Positions 39,062 through 47,201 of a stretch of DNA of 64,000 nt are shown one piece after another. Numbering within the stretch: position 1 is the stretch's first letter; each line of letters begins with the position of its first letter. The position numbers and the translations under genes were made by a program. Under the pieces are notes generated by a model. It saw only the letters and a program-made list of their open reading frames with translations, was not told where the DNA came from and ran no database searches. Origin of the DNA: Nevskia sp964451925 (GTDB lineage: Bacteria; Pseudomonadota; Gammaproteobacteria; Nevskiales; Nevskiaceae); the NCBI GenBank assembly GCA_964451925.1, contig CAYVKA010000013.1, positions 1 through 64,000 on the forward strand, read 5' to 3'.

Positions 39062-40213
39062 CTAGCGCAAACGCCTGGGATCGAACAGGCGCTCGTATTC
39101 GTCGATGGCGTAGCGGTCGGTCATGCCGGCGATGTAATCGGCGATGACACGGGCGCGGCCGTTGTCGCCGTTTTCGCGGGCCGCGGCTTCGGCCTGCAGG
39201 TAGAACTCCGGCAGCAGCAGGCGCGGGTCGGCGCTGAAGGCGGCGAACAGGTCCTTGACCACGCGCTGCGACTTCACCGTCATGCGGTGCACCTGGTGGT
39301 GGCGATACAGGTGCTCGCGCAGGAAGCGCTTCAGCTCCAGGTTCTCGGCCCGCACCTTGTCGCCGAAGCCGACCAGGGGCTTGGGCTGGGCGCGCACCTC
39401 GTCCGGGTGTCCGGGCTTGAGCTTGCGCAGGCGCGCGGCGGTCTGCTCCACCAGGTCGGACACCAGGCTGTTGATCATGCGCCGGATGGTCTCGTGGCGC
39501 AGCTGCTTGGGCGTCAGGCCCTTGTAGGCCTTGAGCACCTGATCGTAATGGCGCGCGAACAGCGGCACTTCGCGCAGCTGCTCCAGGGTGAGCAGGCGCG
39601 CGCGCAGGCCATCGTCGACGTCGTGGTTGTTGTAGGCGATTTCGTCGGCCAGGTTGGCCAGTTGCGCCTCCAGCCCGGGCTGCCGCTTGCGGATGAAACG
39701 CTGGCCGACGTCGCCGAGCGTGCGGGCGCGCTTCAGCGAGCAGTGCTTGAGGATGCCCTCGCGCGTCTCGTAGCTGAGGTTGAGCCCGCGGAAGTCGGCG
39801 TACTTGTCCTCCAGTTCGTCAACCACGCGCAATGATTGCGCATTGTGCTCGAAGCCACCGTAGGGGCGCATGCATTCGTTCAGCGCGTCCTGGCCGGCGT
39901 GGCCGAACGGTGTGTGGCCGAGATCATGCGCCAGCGCGATGGCTTCGGCCAGATCCTCGTTGAGCGCCAGCGAGCGGGCCATGGTGCGGGCGATCTGCGC
40001 CACTTCCAGCGAATGCGTCAGGCGCGTGCGGAACAGGTCGCCCTCGTGATTGACGAACACCTGGGTCTTGTATTCCAGGCGGCGGAACGCGGCGGAGTGG
40101 ACGATGCGGTCGCGGTCGCGCTGGTACTCGCTGCGATAGTTCGGCGCACTTTCCGGGAAACGCCGGCCGCGCGAATTGCCGTCGCTCGCGGCGTAAGGGG
40201 CCAGCGCGCTCAT
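39062..40213 (-). CDS. dgt: dGTPase-like HD-domain triphosphohydrolase
   Basis: A 383-residue deoxyguanosinetriphosphate triphosphohydrolase-like protein. It starts RRFPESAPNYRSEYQRDRDR, then has the HD metal site: His in RLTHSLEVAQIAR, the pair in AIALAHDLGHTPFGHAG, and a distal Asp in LADEIAYNNHDVDDG. It belongs to the shorter dGTPase-like group (type 2), which cleaves dNTPs to nucleoside and triphosphate. ATG 40213 is used; an in-frame GTG at 40240 would overlap the aroB stop by 8 bp and is a fair alternative. Downstream of aroB on the same strand. Confidence 0.92.
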   Translation of the reverse strand: MSALAPYAASDGNSRGRRFPESAPNYRSEYQRDRDRIVHSAAFRRLEYKTQVFVNHEGDLFRTRLTHSLEVAQIARTMARSLALNEDLAEAIALAHDLGHTPFGHAGQDALNECMRPYGGFEHNAQSLRVVDELEDKYADFRGLNLSYETREGILKHCSLKRARTLGDVGQRFIRKRQPGLEAQLANLADEIAYNNHDVDDGLRARLLTLEQLREVPLFARHYDQVLKAYKGLTPKQLRHETIRRMINSLVSDLVEQTAARLRKLKPGHPDEVRAQPKPLVGFGDKVRAENLELKRFLREHLYRHHQVHRMTVKSQRVVKDLFAAFSADPRLLLPEFYLQAEAAARENGDNGRARVIADYIAGMTDRYAIDEYERLFDPRRLR

Positions 40214-40232
40214 GGCCGGAGCATTGCCCGAC

Positions 40233-41309
40233 TCAGGCACAGAACTGCGCCAGCGTCTGCTGCAGCGCCTCGGGGTCGAAATCCGCCGTCACCACCGCCT
40301 CGCCGATGGCGCGCAGCAGCACCAGGCGCACGCGGCCGCCCGCCACCTTCTTGTCGAGCGCCATCAGCTGGTGGAAATCGTCCGCAGTCATGCCCTGCGG
40401 CGGGCGCACCGGCAGCCCGGCGCGCCGCACCAGGGCGCTGACGCGCTCGGCATCCTCGCTGGAGATCCAGCCGAGCCGGGCCGACATTGCGGCCGCCATG
40501 CACAGGCCCAGGCCGACCGCCTCGCCGTGCAGCCAGCTTTCGTAGCGGGTGTGGGTCTCCACTGCGTGGCCGAAGGTATGGCCCAGGTTGAGCAGGGCGC
40601 GCGGTCCGGCGCCGCCGTGCAGCGCCTCGCGCTCGTCGGCGACGACGATGCGCGCCTTCAGCGCACAGCATCGCTCGATGGCATCAGCCAGGGCTTCGGC
40701 GTCCAGCGCCAGCAGGCGGTCCAGGTCGCGCTCCAGGCGCGCGAACAGCGAAGCGTCGCCGAGCAGGCCGCTCTTGATCACTTCAGCCAGGCCGGCGGAC
40801 AGCTCGCGCCGTGGCAGGCTGCGCAACGTGTCGGTATCGGCGATCACCGCGCGCGGCTGGTGGAAGGCGCCGATCATGTTCTTGCCGCGGGCGTGATTGA
40901 CCGCGGTCTTGCCGCCGACGCTGGAGTCGACCTGGGCCAGCAGCGTGGTGGGGATCTGCACGAAGTCGATGCCGCGCTGGTAGAGCGCGGCGCAAAAACC
41001 GGCGAGATCGCCGATGACGCCGCCGCCGAGGGCCACCAGCGCGCCGTCACGCGGCAGCCGCGCCGCCAGCAGCCAGTCCAGCACCCGCTCGGCGCTGGCC
41101 CAGCTCTTCTGCGCCTCGCCCGCCGGCAGCACCAGGGCTTCGGCGGCGCTCAGTCCCAGGACCTTCAGCACCGGCTCCAGGTACAGGGCGGCGACGTGGC
41201 TATCGGTGACGATGCGCACCGGGCGGCTGCGCAGCAGCTTGTAGCTGGCCGGATCGGTCAGCAGGTGCGGGCCGATGCGGATATCGTAGCCGCGCTCGCC
41301 CAGTTCCAC
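40233..41309 (-). CDS. aroB: 3-dehydroquinate synthase
   Basis: About 358 residues; second step of the shikimate pathway, NAD- and zinc-dependent. Family blocks are PAGEAQKSW, ALGGGVIGDLAGFCAALYQR, IPTTLLAQVDSSVGGKTAVN, and metal-binding His in LNLGHTFGHAVE. No ATG is available. GTG 41309 places the start at VELGERGYDIRIG, close to the usual N terminus, 22 bp behind aroK. GTG 41432 would add 41 low-complexity residues and overlap aroK by 101 bp. I favour the short form, although it lacks two or three residues of the first strand. Confidence 0.93.
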   Translation of the reverse strand: MELGERGYDIRIGPHLLTDPASYKLLRSRPVRIVTDSHVAALYLEPVLKVLGLSAAEALVLPAGEAQKSWASAERVLDWLLAARLPRDGALVALGGGVIGDLAGFCAALYQRGIDFVQIPTTLLAQVDSSVGGKTAVNHARGKNMIGAFHQPRAVIADTDTLRSLPRRELSAGLAEVIKSGLLGDASLFARLERDLDRLLALDAEALADAIERCCALKARIVVADEREALHGGAGPRALLNLGHTFGHAVETHTRYESWLHGEAVGLGLCMAAAMSARLGWISSEDAERVSALVRRAGLPVRPPQGMTADDFHQLMALDKKVAGGRVRLVLLRAIGEAVVTADFDPEALQQTLAQFCA

Positions 41310-41331
41310 GCGCAGCTGGCGTGCGGCGGCC

Positions 41332-41862
41332 TCAGGACGAGGCCGCCGTGCGGCTGAAGCGGTCTTCGATTTCGCGCGCGAGCGCGCGGGCGTTGCGTCC
41401 GTCGGTGGGGAGGACGAGGTCGGCGATTTCACGATAGAGCGGGTCGCGGGTCAGGAATAGCCGTTCCAGCGTCTCACGCCGGTTGCCGCCCTGCAATAGC
41501 GGGCGGCTGTCGGTGCGCTCGGTGCGGGCCAGCTGCTGCTCGATGCTGGCGTGCAGATAGACCACAAAGCCGCGCGCCGCCAGCCATTGGCGGTTGTCCG
41601 GGTCGAGGATGGCGCCGCCGCCGGTGGCCAGCACCAGATTGTGTCGCTGGCTCAGTTCGCAGATGGCCTGCCGTTCGCGGCGGCGGAAGCCGGCCTCGCC
41701 CTCCTTCTCGAAGATGAAGGCGATATTGACCCCGGTGCGCGCCTCGACCTCCTGATCGCTGTCGATGAAGTCCATGCCGCGCGCCTCGGCCAGACGGCGG
41801 CCGACGGTGGTTTTGCCGGCGCCCATCGGACCGACCAGGAAGATGTTGGCGGATTTGGCCAT
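41332..41862 (-). CDS. aroK: Shikimate kinase
   Basis: A 176-residue kinase phosphorylating shikimate at the 3-hydroxyl. Walker A GPMGAGKTTVG (11-21), substrate-binding DSD at 34-36, GGG in LATGGGAIL, and lid arginine in DSRPLL are all present. Directly upstream of aroB as in most gammaproteobacteria. An extended -10 promoter lies about 110 bp upstream, behind pilQ. Confidence 0.96.
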   Translation of the reverse strand: MAKSANIFLVGPMGAGKTTVGRRLAEARGMDFIDSDQEVEARTGVNIAFIFEKEGEAGFRRRERQAICELSQRHNLVLATGGGAILDPDNRQWLAARGFVVYLHASIEQQLARTERTDSRPLLQGGNRRETLERLFLTRDPLYREIADLVLPTDGRNARALAREIEDRFSRTAASS

Positions 41863-41974
41863 GTCCGGCTTACGGCAGGCCCGTGGCCACGCGACATCGC
41901 GCCGGCCGGGCGCAGCGGCTGGTGGCTGAAACGAAACTGGCTCTCATACCGGCTTGGATCGGACTCCCGCCGCC

Positions 41975-41983
41975 ATTATAGCA
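41975..41983 (-). promoter_or_regulatory. Extended -10 promoter of aroKB
   Basis: TGC-TATAAT on the minus strand (extended TGn motif joined to a perfect -10) in the pilQ-aroK gap. The -35 is poor, as expected for extended -10 promoters. The leader would be about 105 nt. Confidence 0.55.
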
Positions 41984-42008
41984 ACGGCAGTCCGCCAAGC
42001 CCCGCGCG

Positions 42009-44171
42009 TCAATCGACCTTGAGCCCCTCGGTGAGGATCTTCGGCGTGATGAACACCAGCAACTCGGTCTTGTTGTTGATGACCTGATTGTTGCGGAACA
42101 GGTAGCCCAGCACCGGGATGTCGCCCAGCATCGGGATCTTGCTCACGGTGTGGCTGACGGTCTGCTGGTAGATGCCGCCGAGCACCACCGTCTGGCCGTT
42201 GTCGACCAGCACCTGGGTGTCGACCTCGCGTGTGTCGATCGACGGCGTGCTGCCGCCGGTGCCGGTGCTGACATTGGTGCCGACGCTGTCGTCATGCACC
42301 GCCAGGTCCATGATGACGCGGCCGTCCGGGGTGATCTGCGGCGTGACGTTCAGCGACAGCACGGCGTCCTTGAACGACACCGAGGTGGCGCCGCTGCTGG
42401 TGGAGGACTGGTAGGGGATTTCCACGCCCTGCTTGATCACCGCCGGCTTGGCGTTGGCGGTGATGACGCGCGGGCTGGACACCACCTCGCCCTTGCCCTC
42501 GGACTGCAGCGCCGACAGCTCCAGGTCCACCAGGGTGTTCTTGGCCAGCAGCGACAGGGCGATGCTGCCCGGCGTGCCCTGCGACGCCGGCGCCGGCAGG
42601 TTGACGTTGTAGTTGCTGCCGCTGGGCGAGGGCACCGTGATCTTGCCGTTGGTGGTGGTGGTGTAGCTGGTCACGGTGGAGTCGGTGCCGCCGACGTTGG
42701 TGCCGCCGGTGGTGAGGAAGTTCTGACCGACGTTGCCGACGAAACTGACGCCGAACTGGGTGCCCAGGTCGCGCTCGAAATTGTCGTTGGCGACGACGAT
42801 GCGCGACTCGATCAGCACCTGACGCACCGGGATGTCCAGGCGCTGCACCAGGGCGCGGATCTCGGTGATCTTGTCGCGGGTCTCCAGCACCAGCAGGCTG
42901 TTGGTGCGGTCGTCGATGGTGACGCTGCCGCGCTCGGACAGGATCGAATTGGTCTTGTTCTTGATGATGTTGCCCAGATCCGAGGCCTTGGCGTAGTTGA
43001 TCTGGATGATTTCCGAATGCAGCGGCGACAGCTGGATCTTCTGCTTCTCGGCCTCGGCTTCGGCGCGCTCGCGCGCCGCGATCTCCTCCACCGGCGCCAC
43101 CAGCATGACGTTGCCCTGGCGGCGCATGCCCAGGCCCTTGGTGCGCAGGATGATGTCCAGTGCCTGGTCCCAGGGCACGTTCTGCAGGCGCATGGCGATC
43201 TGGCCGTTGACGCTATCGCTGACGATCATGTTGGTGCCGGCGACGTCGGCGATGATCTGCAGCAGCGAGCGGATATCCACGCTCTGGAACGACAGGCTGA
43301 TGCGCTCGCCGGTGAAGCTCGGCTGCTCGCGCTGCCGTTCCGCCAGCTTTTCCTGCGACAGCGGCTGCAGTTCCAGCACGAACTGGTCGCCGGCCTGGTA
43401 GGCCACCTGCTCGTAGTCGCCGCCGGCGCCGGGCGTGACCACCACGCGGGTGTCGACACCGTCGCGCTGCGCGTCGATGTATTTCACCGGCGTGGCGAAG
43501 TCCAGCACGTCGAGGCGCTTGCTCAGGCGGTCGGGCAGGCCGGTGTTCTTGAAGCGGGCGATGATCTTGCCGCCCTCCTCGTGCACGTCGACCACGGCGC
43601 GCGGATCGGACAGCGACACCAGCACGCGGCCTTCGCCCTTTTCGCCGCGGCGGAAATCGATCTTGCCGATCACCGAGGACGGGCCCTGCAGCTGCGGCTG
43701 CACGGCGCTGGCCGCGCTGGCCGGCGTGCCGGCCAGATCGACCAGGATGCGGTTGCCGTCGACGCTGACGTTGTAGGCGGTGGGCTGCGCCAGCTCGACC
43801 ACCAGGCGGGTGCGCCCCTGCGCCTCCACCGCGGCGATCGAACGCACCTGGCCGACGCTGACCTTGCGATAACGCTCAAGCAGCGCCAGATGGGTATCCG
43901 GCAGGTCCACCGACAGGCGCGCCGGCTTGTCGATGGCGAACACCGAAGGCTGCGGCGCCGCGGAGGAGAGCGTCAGGGTGATCTGCACGCGGTCGCCGTC
44001 GAGCGTGGCGAAATCCACCGCCTTGAGCTCGCGCGAAGCCTGCTGCGCCTGTGCCGGCAGGGCGGCGCAGGCCAGCAGCGCCAGCAGGGCCAAGCCGCGT
44101 GCGGCGATGCGGGCGCACAACACCCTCCCGGCGCGGGCCGGGGCGGAGGGTTCGAGGATCTGGCTGAACAT
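42009..44171 (-). CDS. pilQ: Type IV pilus secretin PilQ
   Basis: A 720-residue outer-membrane secretin through which the pilus passes. It has a signal peptide ending near PAQAQ (about 43), AMIN domains (ELKAVDFATLDGDRVQITL and a second copy about 160-260) that bind peptidoglycan, an N0/secretin-TonB short domain from about 282 (ISLSFQSVDIRSLLQIIADV), N1 repeats, and the C-terminal secretin core from about 449 (VLIESRIVVANDNFERDLG, VVLGGIYQQ). ATG 44171 has AAGGGAG upstream. Last gene of pilMNOPQ. Confidence 0.96.
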   Translation of the reverse strand: MFSQILEPSAPARAGRVLCARIAARGLALLALLACAALPAQAQQASRELKAVDFATLDGDRVQITLTLSSAAPQPSVFAIDKPARLSVDLPDTHLALLERYRKVSVGQVRSIAAVEAQGRTRLVVELAQPTAYNVSVDGNRILVDLAGTPASAASAVQPQLQGPSSVIGKIDFRRGEKGEGRVLVSLSDPRAVVDVHEEGGKIIARFKNTGLPDRLSKRLDVLDFATPVKYIDAQRDGVDTRVVVTPGAGGDYEQVAYQAGDQFVLELQPLSQEKLAERQREQPSFTGERISLSFQSVDIRSLLQIIADVAGTNMIVSDSVNGQIAMRLQNVPWDQALDIILRTKGLGMRRQGNVMLVAPVEEIAARERAEAEAEKQKIQLSPLHSEIIQINYAKASDLGNIIKNKTNSILSERGSVTIDDRTNSLLVLETRDKITEIRALVQRLDIPVRQVLIESRIVVANDNFERDLGTQFGVSFVGNVGQNFLTTGGTNVGGTDSTVTSYTTTTNGKITVPSPSGSNYNVNLPAPASQGTPGSIALSLLAKNTLVDLELSALQSEGKGEVVSSPRVITANAKPAVIKQGVEIPYQSSTSSGATSVSFKDAVLSLNVTPQITPDGRVIMDLAVHDDSVGTNVSTGTGGSTPSIDTREVDTQVLVDNGQTVVLGGIYQQTVSHTVSKIPMLGDIPVLGYLFRNNQVINNKTELLVFITPKILTEGLKVD

Positions 44172-44184
44172 AACGCTTGCTCCC

Positions 44185-44700
44185 TTATTTCTGCTCAGCA
44201 GCAAGGCTGGCTGGCTGCTCTTTGAATCCACCGAAGCCATCCGGAACGATCTCATCCAGCAGCACTTCGCGCTCGGTGATACTGGTGATCTTGCCGAAAT
44301 TCTGGCCCATGTAATTGCCGACGGTGACGCGGTGGATCACGCCGTCGGGCGCCTTGATCATGGCGTAGGCCGTCTTGTTGTAGTCGATCAGGCCGACCAT
44401 CTTCAGCGCGTCGAGCGGGAATTCTTCCAGGGGCTCGCGGTTGCGGCTGGTGTCCGGATGCACACCCTGGCCGTTGCGCGCGCTCTCCGGCAGGCTCGGT
44501 GTGAACGGCTCGCGGCGGTCGCCGGCGACGTAGGCGAAGGCCTCGTACTGCTTGATCTGCGGAATCGGGTCGATCTTGGTGCTCTTGCGCGCCTTGACCT
44601 GGGCGATGTACTGCTGCAACTCGTCCATGTCGCTGGAGCAGGCGCTGAGCAGCGCCACGCAGGCCAGCAACAGGCCGCAACGTAGGATGGGCGCGCTCAT
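44185..44700 (-). CDS. pilP: Type IV pilus lipoprotein PilP
   Basis: A 171-residue inner-membrane lipoprotein (lipobox LLSAC, Cys21). An extended N-terminal stretch should contact PilNO. The C-terminal beta-sandwich (about 95-165) contains DALKMVGLIDYNKTAYAMIK and VTVGNYMGQNFGKI, the PilP/GspC-like homology domain that docks to PilQ. Overlaps pilO by ATGA; 13 bp before pilQ. Confidence 0.95.
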   Translation of the reverse strand: MSAPILRCGLLLACVALLSACSSDMDELQQYIAQVKARKSTKIDPIPQIKQYEAFAYVAGDRREPFTPSLPESARNGQGVHPDTSRNREPLEEFPLDALKMVGLIDYNKTAYAMIKAPDGVIHRVTVGNYMGQNFGKITSITEREVLLDEIVPDGFGGFKEQPASLAAEQK

Positions 44701-45323
44701 TTGGCACCTCCGGCCGGGCGCGGCGCCACGCTGCCGTCATCCTGGTAGCGGTAGGTCTTGGCCAGCGCGTTGAGCCGCAGGGTGCCCTTCTTCTCCGTCG
44801 GCGAGATCTGGATTTCGTCGATCACCACGATGCGCGGCAACGCGGCGACGCCGCTGACGAAGTTGCCCATCTCGTGGTAGCCGCCGGTGACGGTGATGCG
44901 GTTGGGCATTTCGACGTAGAAATCGCGCGGCACGTCGGACTGCGGCTGGAACAGCTCTTCCTGCAGGTTGCTGGCGATGCGCGTCTGCGAAATGTCGTTG
45001 AGCAGGTTGGCCACTTCGGCCTTGCTCGGCAGCTGGCGCAGCATGTCGCCGAAGGAGTGCTGCATTTCCTCAAGCTGCGCCTTGTAGGCGTCGAGCGCGG
45101 CCACCTTCTGCTGCTTGCTCTCGAACTCCTGGCGCAGGCTGACTTCCTTCTGCTTCTCCTGGCCCAGCTGCTCGTACTGCGGCTGCACCAGGAAGTAGCC
45201 GCCGAAGCCGATGATCAGCAGCGCCAGCAGCACGCAGGCGGCGATATGCACCCAGCGCGGCCAAGCGCCGGGATTCTGCATGTCCAGAGTCTGCAGCTGT
45301 TCGATGATCTCGCGCGGGCTCAT
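44697..45323 (-). CDS. pilO: Type IV pilus assembly protein PilO
   Basis: A 208-residue inner-membrane protein. One membrane helix (about 24-44, HIAACVLLALLIIGFGGYFL) is followed by a coiled coil (LGQEKQKEVSLRQEFESKQQ onward) and a ferredoxin-like domain (ITVTGGYHEMGNFVSGVAAL). It forms the PilN-PilO heterodimer of the alignment complex. Overlaps both neighbours by 4 bp. Confidence 0.95.
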   Translation of the reverse strand: MSPREIIEQLQTLDMQNPGAWPRWVHIAACVLLALLIIGFGGYFLVQPQYEQLGQEKQKEVSLRQEFESKQQKVAALDAYKAQLEEMQHSFGDMLRQLPSKAEVANLLNDISQTRIASNLQEELFQPQSDVPRDFYVEMPNRITVTGGYHEMGNFVSGVAALPRIVVIDEIQISPTEKKGTLRLNALAKTYRYQDDGSVAPRPAGGAK

Positions 45324-45904
45324 TTCTTGGGCGCTCCCGCGGCGGGCTGGGAGTTGTCCGTCGCCTTGGTCAGATTGGTCACCTTCAGCTGGAACTGGCT
45401 GCTGCGCAGGTGGTTCTGGTCCACGGTGTGGATCACCACCAGCTTGGGATCCTTGAACCAGGGTGAGGCGTCGAGGTTCTTCATGTAGGCCGAGATGCGT
45501 CCGTTGGATTCGGCCACGCCATCCAGCGTCACCTCGCCGCCGCTCTGCTTGATACCGGTGAGATACACGCCGTCGGGCAGCGTGTTGATGATCTCGTCGA
45601 AGAAGTGCACCGATGCGGAGCGGCTCTGCTGCAGCTGCTCGATCACGCGCATGCGGGCCAGCAGGTTGGCCTTGACCTTCTGCAGTTCCTGGATTTCCTT
45701 GATCTGCTTGTCCAGCTGCGCAATCTCGTTTTGCAGGATCTTGTTGCGCTCCTGCTGGTGCGAGATCGCCTCGTCCATCACCAGGTACGCGATGCCGACG
45801 ATCAGCGCGCTCGCCACCAGGCTGATGCCGAGCAGCGCCATGAATTGCTGCTTGCGCCGCTGGCGCCGTGCCGCGCGCCAGTCGAGTAGGTTGATTTTTG
45901 TCAT
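45320..45904 (-). CDS. pilN: Type IV pilus assembly protein PilN
   Basis: A 194-residue inner-membrane protein. The short cytoplasmic INLLDWRAARRQRRKQQF start is the conserved peptide that PilM binds. A membrane helix follows at about 22-42, then a coiled coil (HQQERNKILQNEIAQLDKQI) and a periplasmic domain (GVYLTGIKQSGGEVTLDGVA). Partner of PilO and PilM. 13 bp after pilM. Confidence 0.96.
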   Translation of the reverse strand: MTKINLLDWRAARRQRRKQQFMALLGISLVASALIVGIAYLVMDEAISHQQERNKILQNEIAQLDKQIKEIQELQKVKANLLARMRVIEQLQQSRSASVHFFDEIINTLPDGVYLTGIKQSGGEVTLDGVAESNGRISAYMKNLDASPWFKDPKLVVIHTVDQNHLRSSQFQLKVTNLTKATDNSQPAAGAPKK

Positions 45905-45917
45905 GGGCTCGCCGTCC

Positions 45918-47003
45918 TCAACCCGGCGCGTCGAAAGCGCGGTAGGCCAGCCCGGCCGCGATCAGCAGCGAGGCCTCATCCTGGGCCAGCTGCGCCGGCT
46001 TGGCGCGGGACGCCACCGACATCTGCGCGAACGGCTTGGCCACCACCGTCGGGATCTGCAGGCGCTCCTGGATGGCGGCGTCGACTCCGGCGATCTGCGC
46101 GCATCCGCCGGCCAGGATCAGCTGGTCGATGGCGCTGTGCTGCGAAGAAGCCGAAAAGAAGAACTGCAGCGAGCGGTCAATCTGCTGCGCCATGTCCGCC
46201 AGGAAGTGCGCCAGCACGTCGCTCTGGTAGTTCTCCGGCAGCGTGCCGAGGCGCTTGCCCTTGGAGGCTTCCTCCTGCGACATGCCGTAGAAGCGCATGA
46301 TGTCCTCGGTCAGCTGGCGGCCGCCGAACGCCTGGTCGCGGGTGTATACGGTCTGCAGGTCGTGCAGCACCATCAGCGAGGTCATGGTGGCGCCCATGTC
46401 GACCACCGCGATGCTGCGCCCCTTGCCGCCATCGGGCATCTGGTGGCGCAGGAACTGGCAGGCGTTCTCCAGCGCGTAGGCCTCGATGTCCACCACCACC
46501 GGCTTGAGCCCGGCGATCTCCAGCGCCGCCATGCGCTGCTCCACCTGTTCCTTGCGGCAGGCGGCGAGCAGCACATCGACGGAAGTCTTGTCCTTTGCCG
46601 AAGGGCCGATGACCTGGAAGTCCATGTTGACTTCCTCGATCGGGTACGGGATGTACTGATCCGCCTCGGCCTTGATCTGCTCTTCCATGTCGTGCTCGCT
46701 GAGCGAGGCCGGCATGAAGATCAGCTTGGTGATGACCGAGGAGCCGGCCACCGCGACCGCGGCGTTCTTGGTGCGGGTGCCGGCGCGATTGACCGCGCGC
46801 GCGACCGCCTCCCCCACCACTTTGGGGTCCACCACCTGCTTGTCGTTGACCACGTTGGACGGCAGCGGCTCGACCGCATAGGCCTCAACGTTGTAACGAT
46901 CGCCACGCTTACTCAACTCGAGCAACTTGACCGCGCTGGAACTGATATCCAGCCCGATCAGTTCGCGGCTTCCGCCCCCGAATAGCGACTCCATGAAGGA
47001 CAT
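45918..47003 (-). CDS. pilM: Type IV pilus assembly ATPase-like protein PilM
   Basis: A 361-residue cytoplasmic actin-like (FtsA-fold) protein. Nucleotide motifs are IGLDISSSAVKLLEL (16-30), VVDMGATMTSLMVL and LAGGCAQIAGVDAAI. It binds the N terminus of PilN. ATG 47003 follows GAGGGCGAT; ATG 46994 is a weaker choice. First gene of pilMNOPQ, divergent from the PBP1A gene as in Pseudomonas. Confidence 0.96.
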   Translation of the reverse strand: MSFMESLFGGGSRELIGLDISSSAVKLLELSKRGDRYNVEAYAVEPLPSNVVNDKQVVDPKVVGEAVARAVNRAGTRTKNAAVAVAGSSVITKLIFMPASLSEHDMEEQIKAEADQYIPYPIEEVNMDFQVIGPSAKDKTSVDVLLAACRKEQVEQRMAALEIAGLKPVVVDIEAYALENACQFLRHQMPDGGKGRSIAVVDMGATMTSLMVLHDLQTVYTRDQAFGGRQLTEDIMRFYGMSQEEASKGKRLGTLPENYQSDVLAHFLADMAQQIDRSLQFFFSASSQHSAIDQLILAGGCAQIAGVDAAIQERLQIPTVVAKPFAQMSVASRAKPAQLAQDEASLLIAAGLAYRAFDAPG

Positions 47004-47090
47004 ATCGCCCTCGCACCCCAGATACCGAGCCCCCAAAAGGCCCCCCGCAGGTCACCGAATCCTTTAATGACTCTGCCCCGATTCCACCTT

Positions 47091-47118
47091 AATATAGCGG
47101 ATGTATTCTGCTACGCAA
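47091..47118 (-). promoter_or_regulatory. Probable pilM promoter
   Basis: On the minus strand TTGCGT (47118-47113), a 16-bp spacer and TATATT (47096-47091), in the only A/T-rich stretch of the pilM-mrcA gap. The leader would be about 80 nt. The divergent mrcA promoter was not placed with confidence (TATAAG at 47120 is a candidate -10). Confidence 0.4.
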
Positions 47119-47201
47119 CTATAAGTTACTTCTCCAAGTGCCTGAAAGATGTCCCAATCCGGGCAACGAGCTTAGGCCAGCAGGCCTCCCGAGGGTCCAG
47201 T

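Noticed and set aside
41310..41432. GTG 41432 as the aroB start
   Set aside because: It would add a low-complexity tail read in another frame of aroK and overlap it by 101 bp; the conserved AroB start is at about 41309. Not fully excluded.
42150..44225. A 691-codon open frame opposite pilQ
   Set aside because: Shadow frame without motifs; pilQ on the other strand is clearly real.
47067..47201. ATG 47067 as the mrcA start
   Set aside because: The added 45 residues are unlike PBP1A N termini and cover the probable pilM promoter; TTG 47202 has a strong GAGGG site at the right distance.
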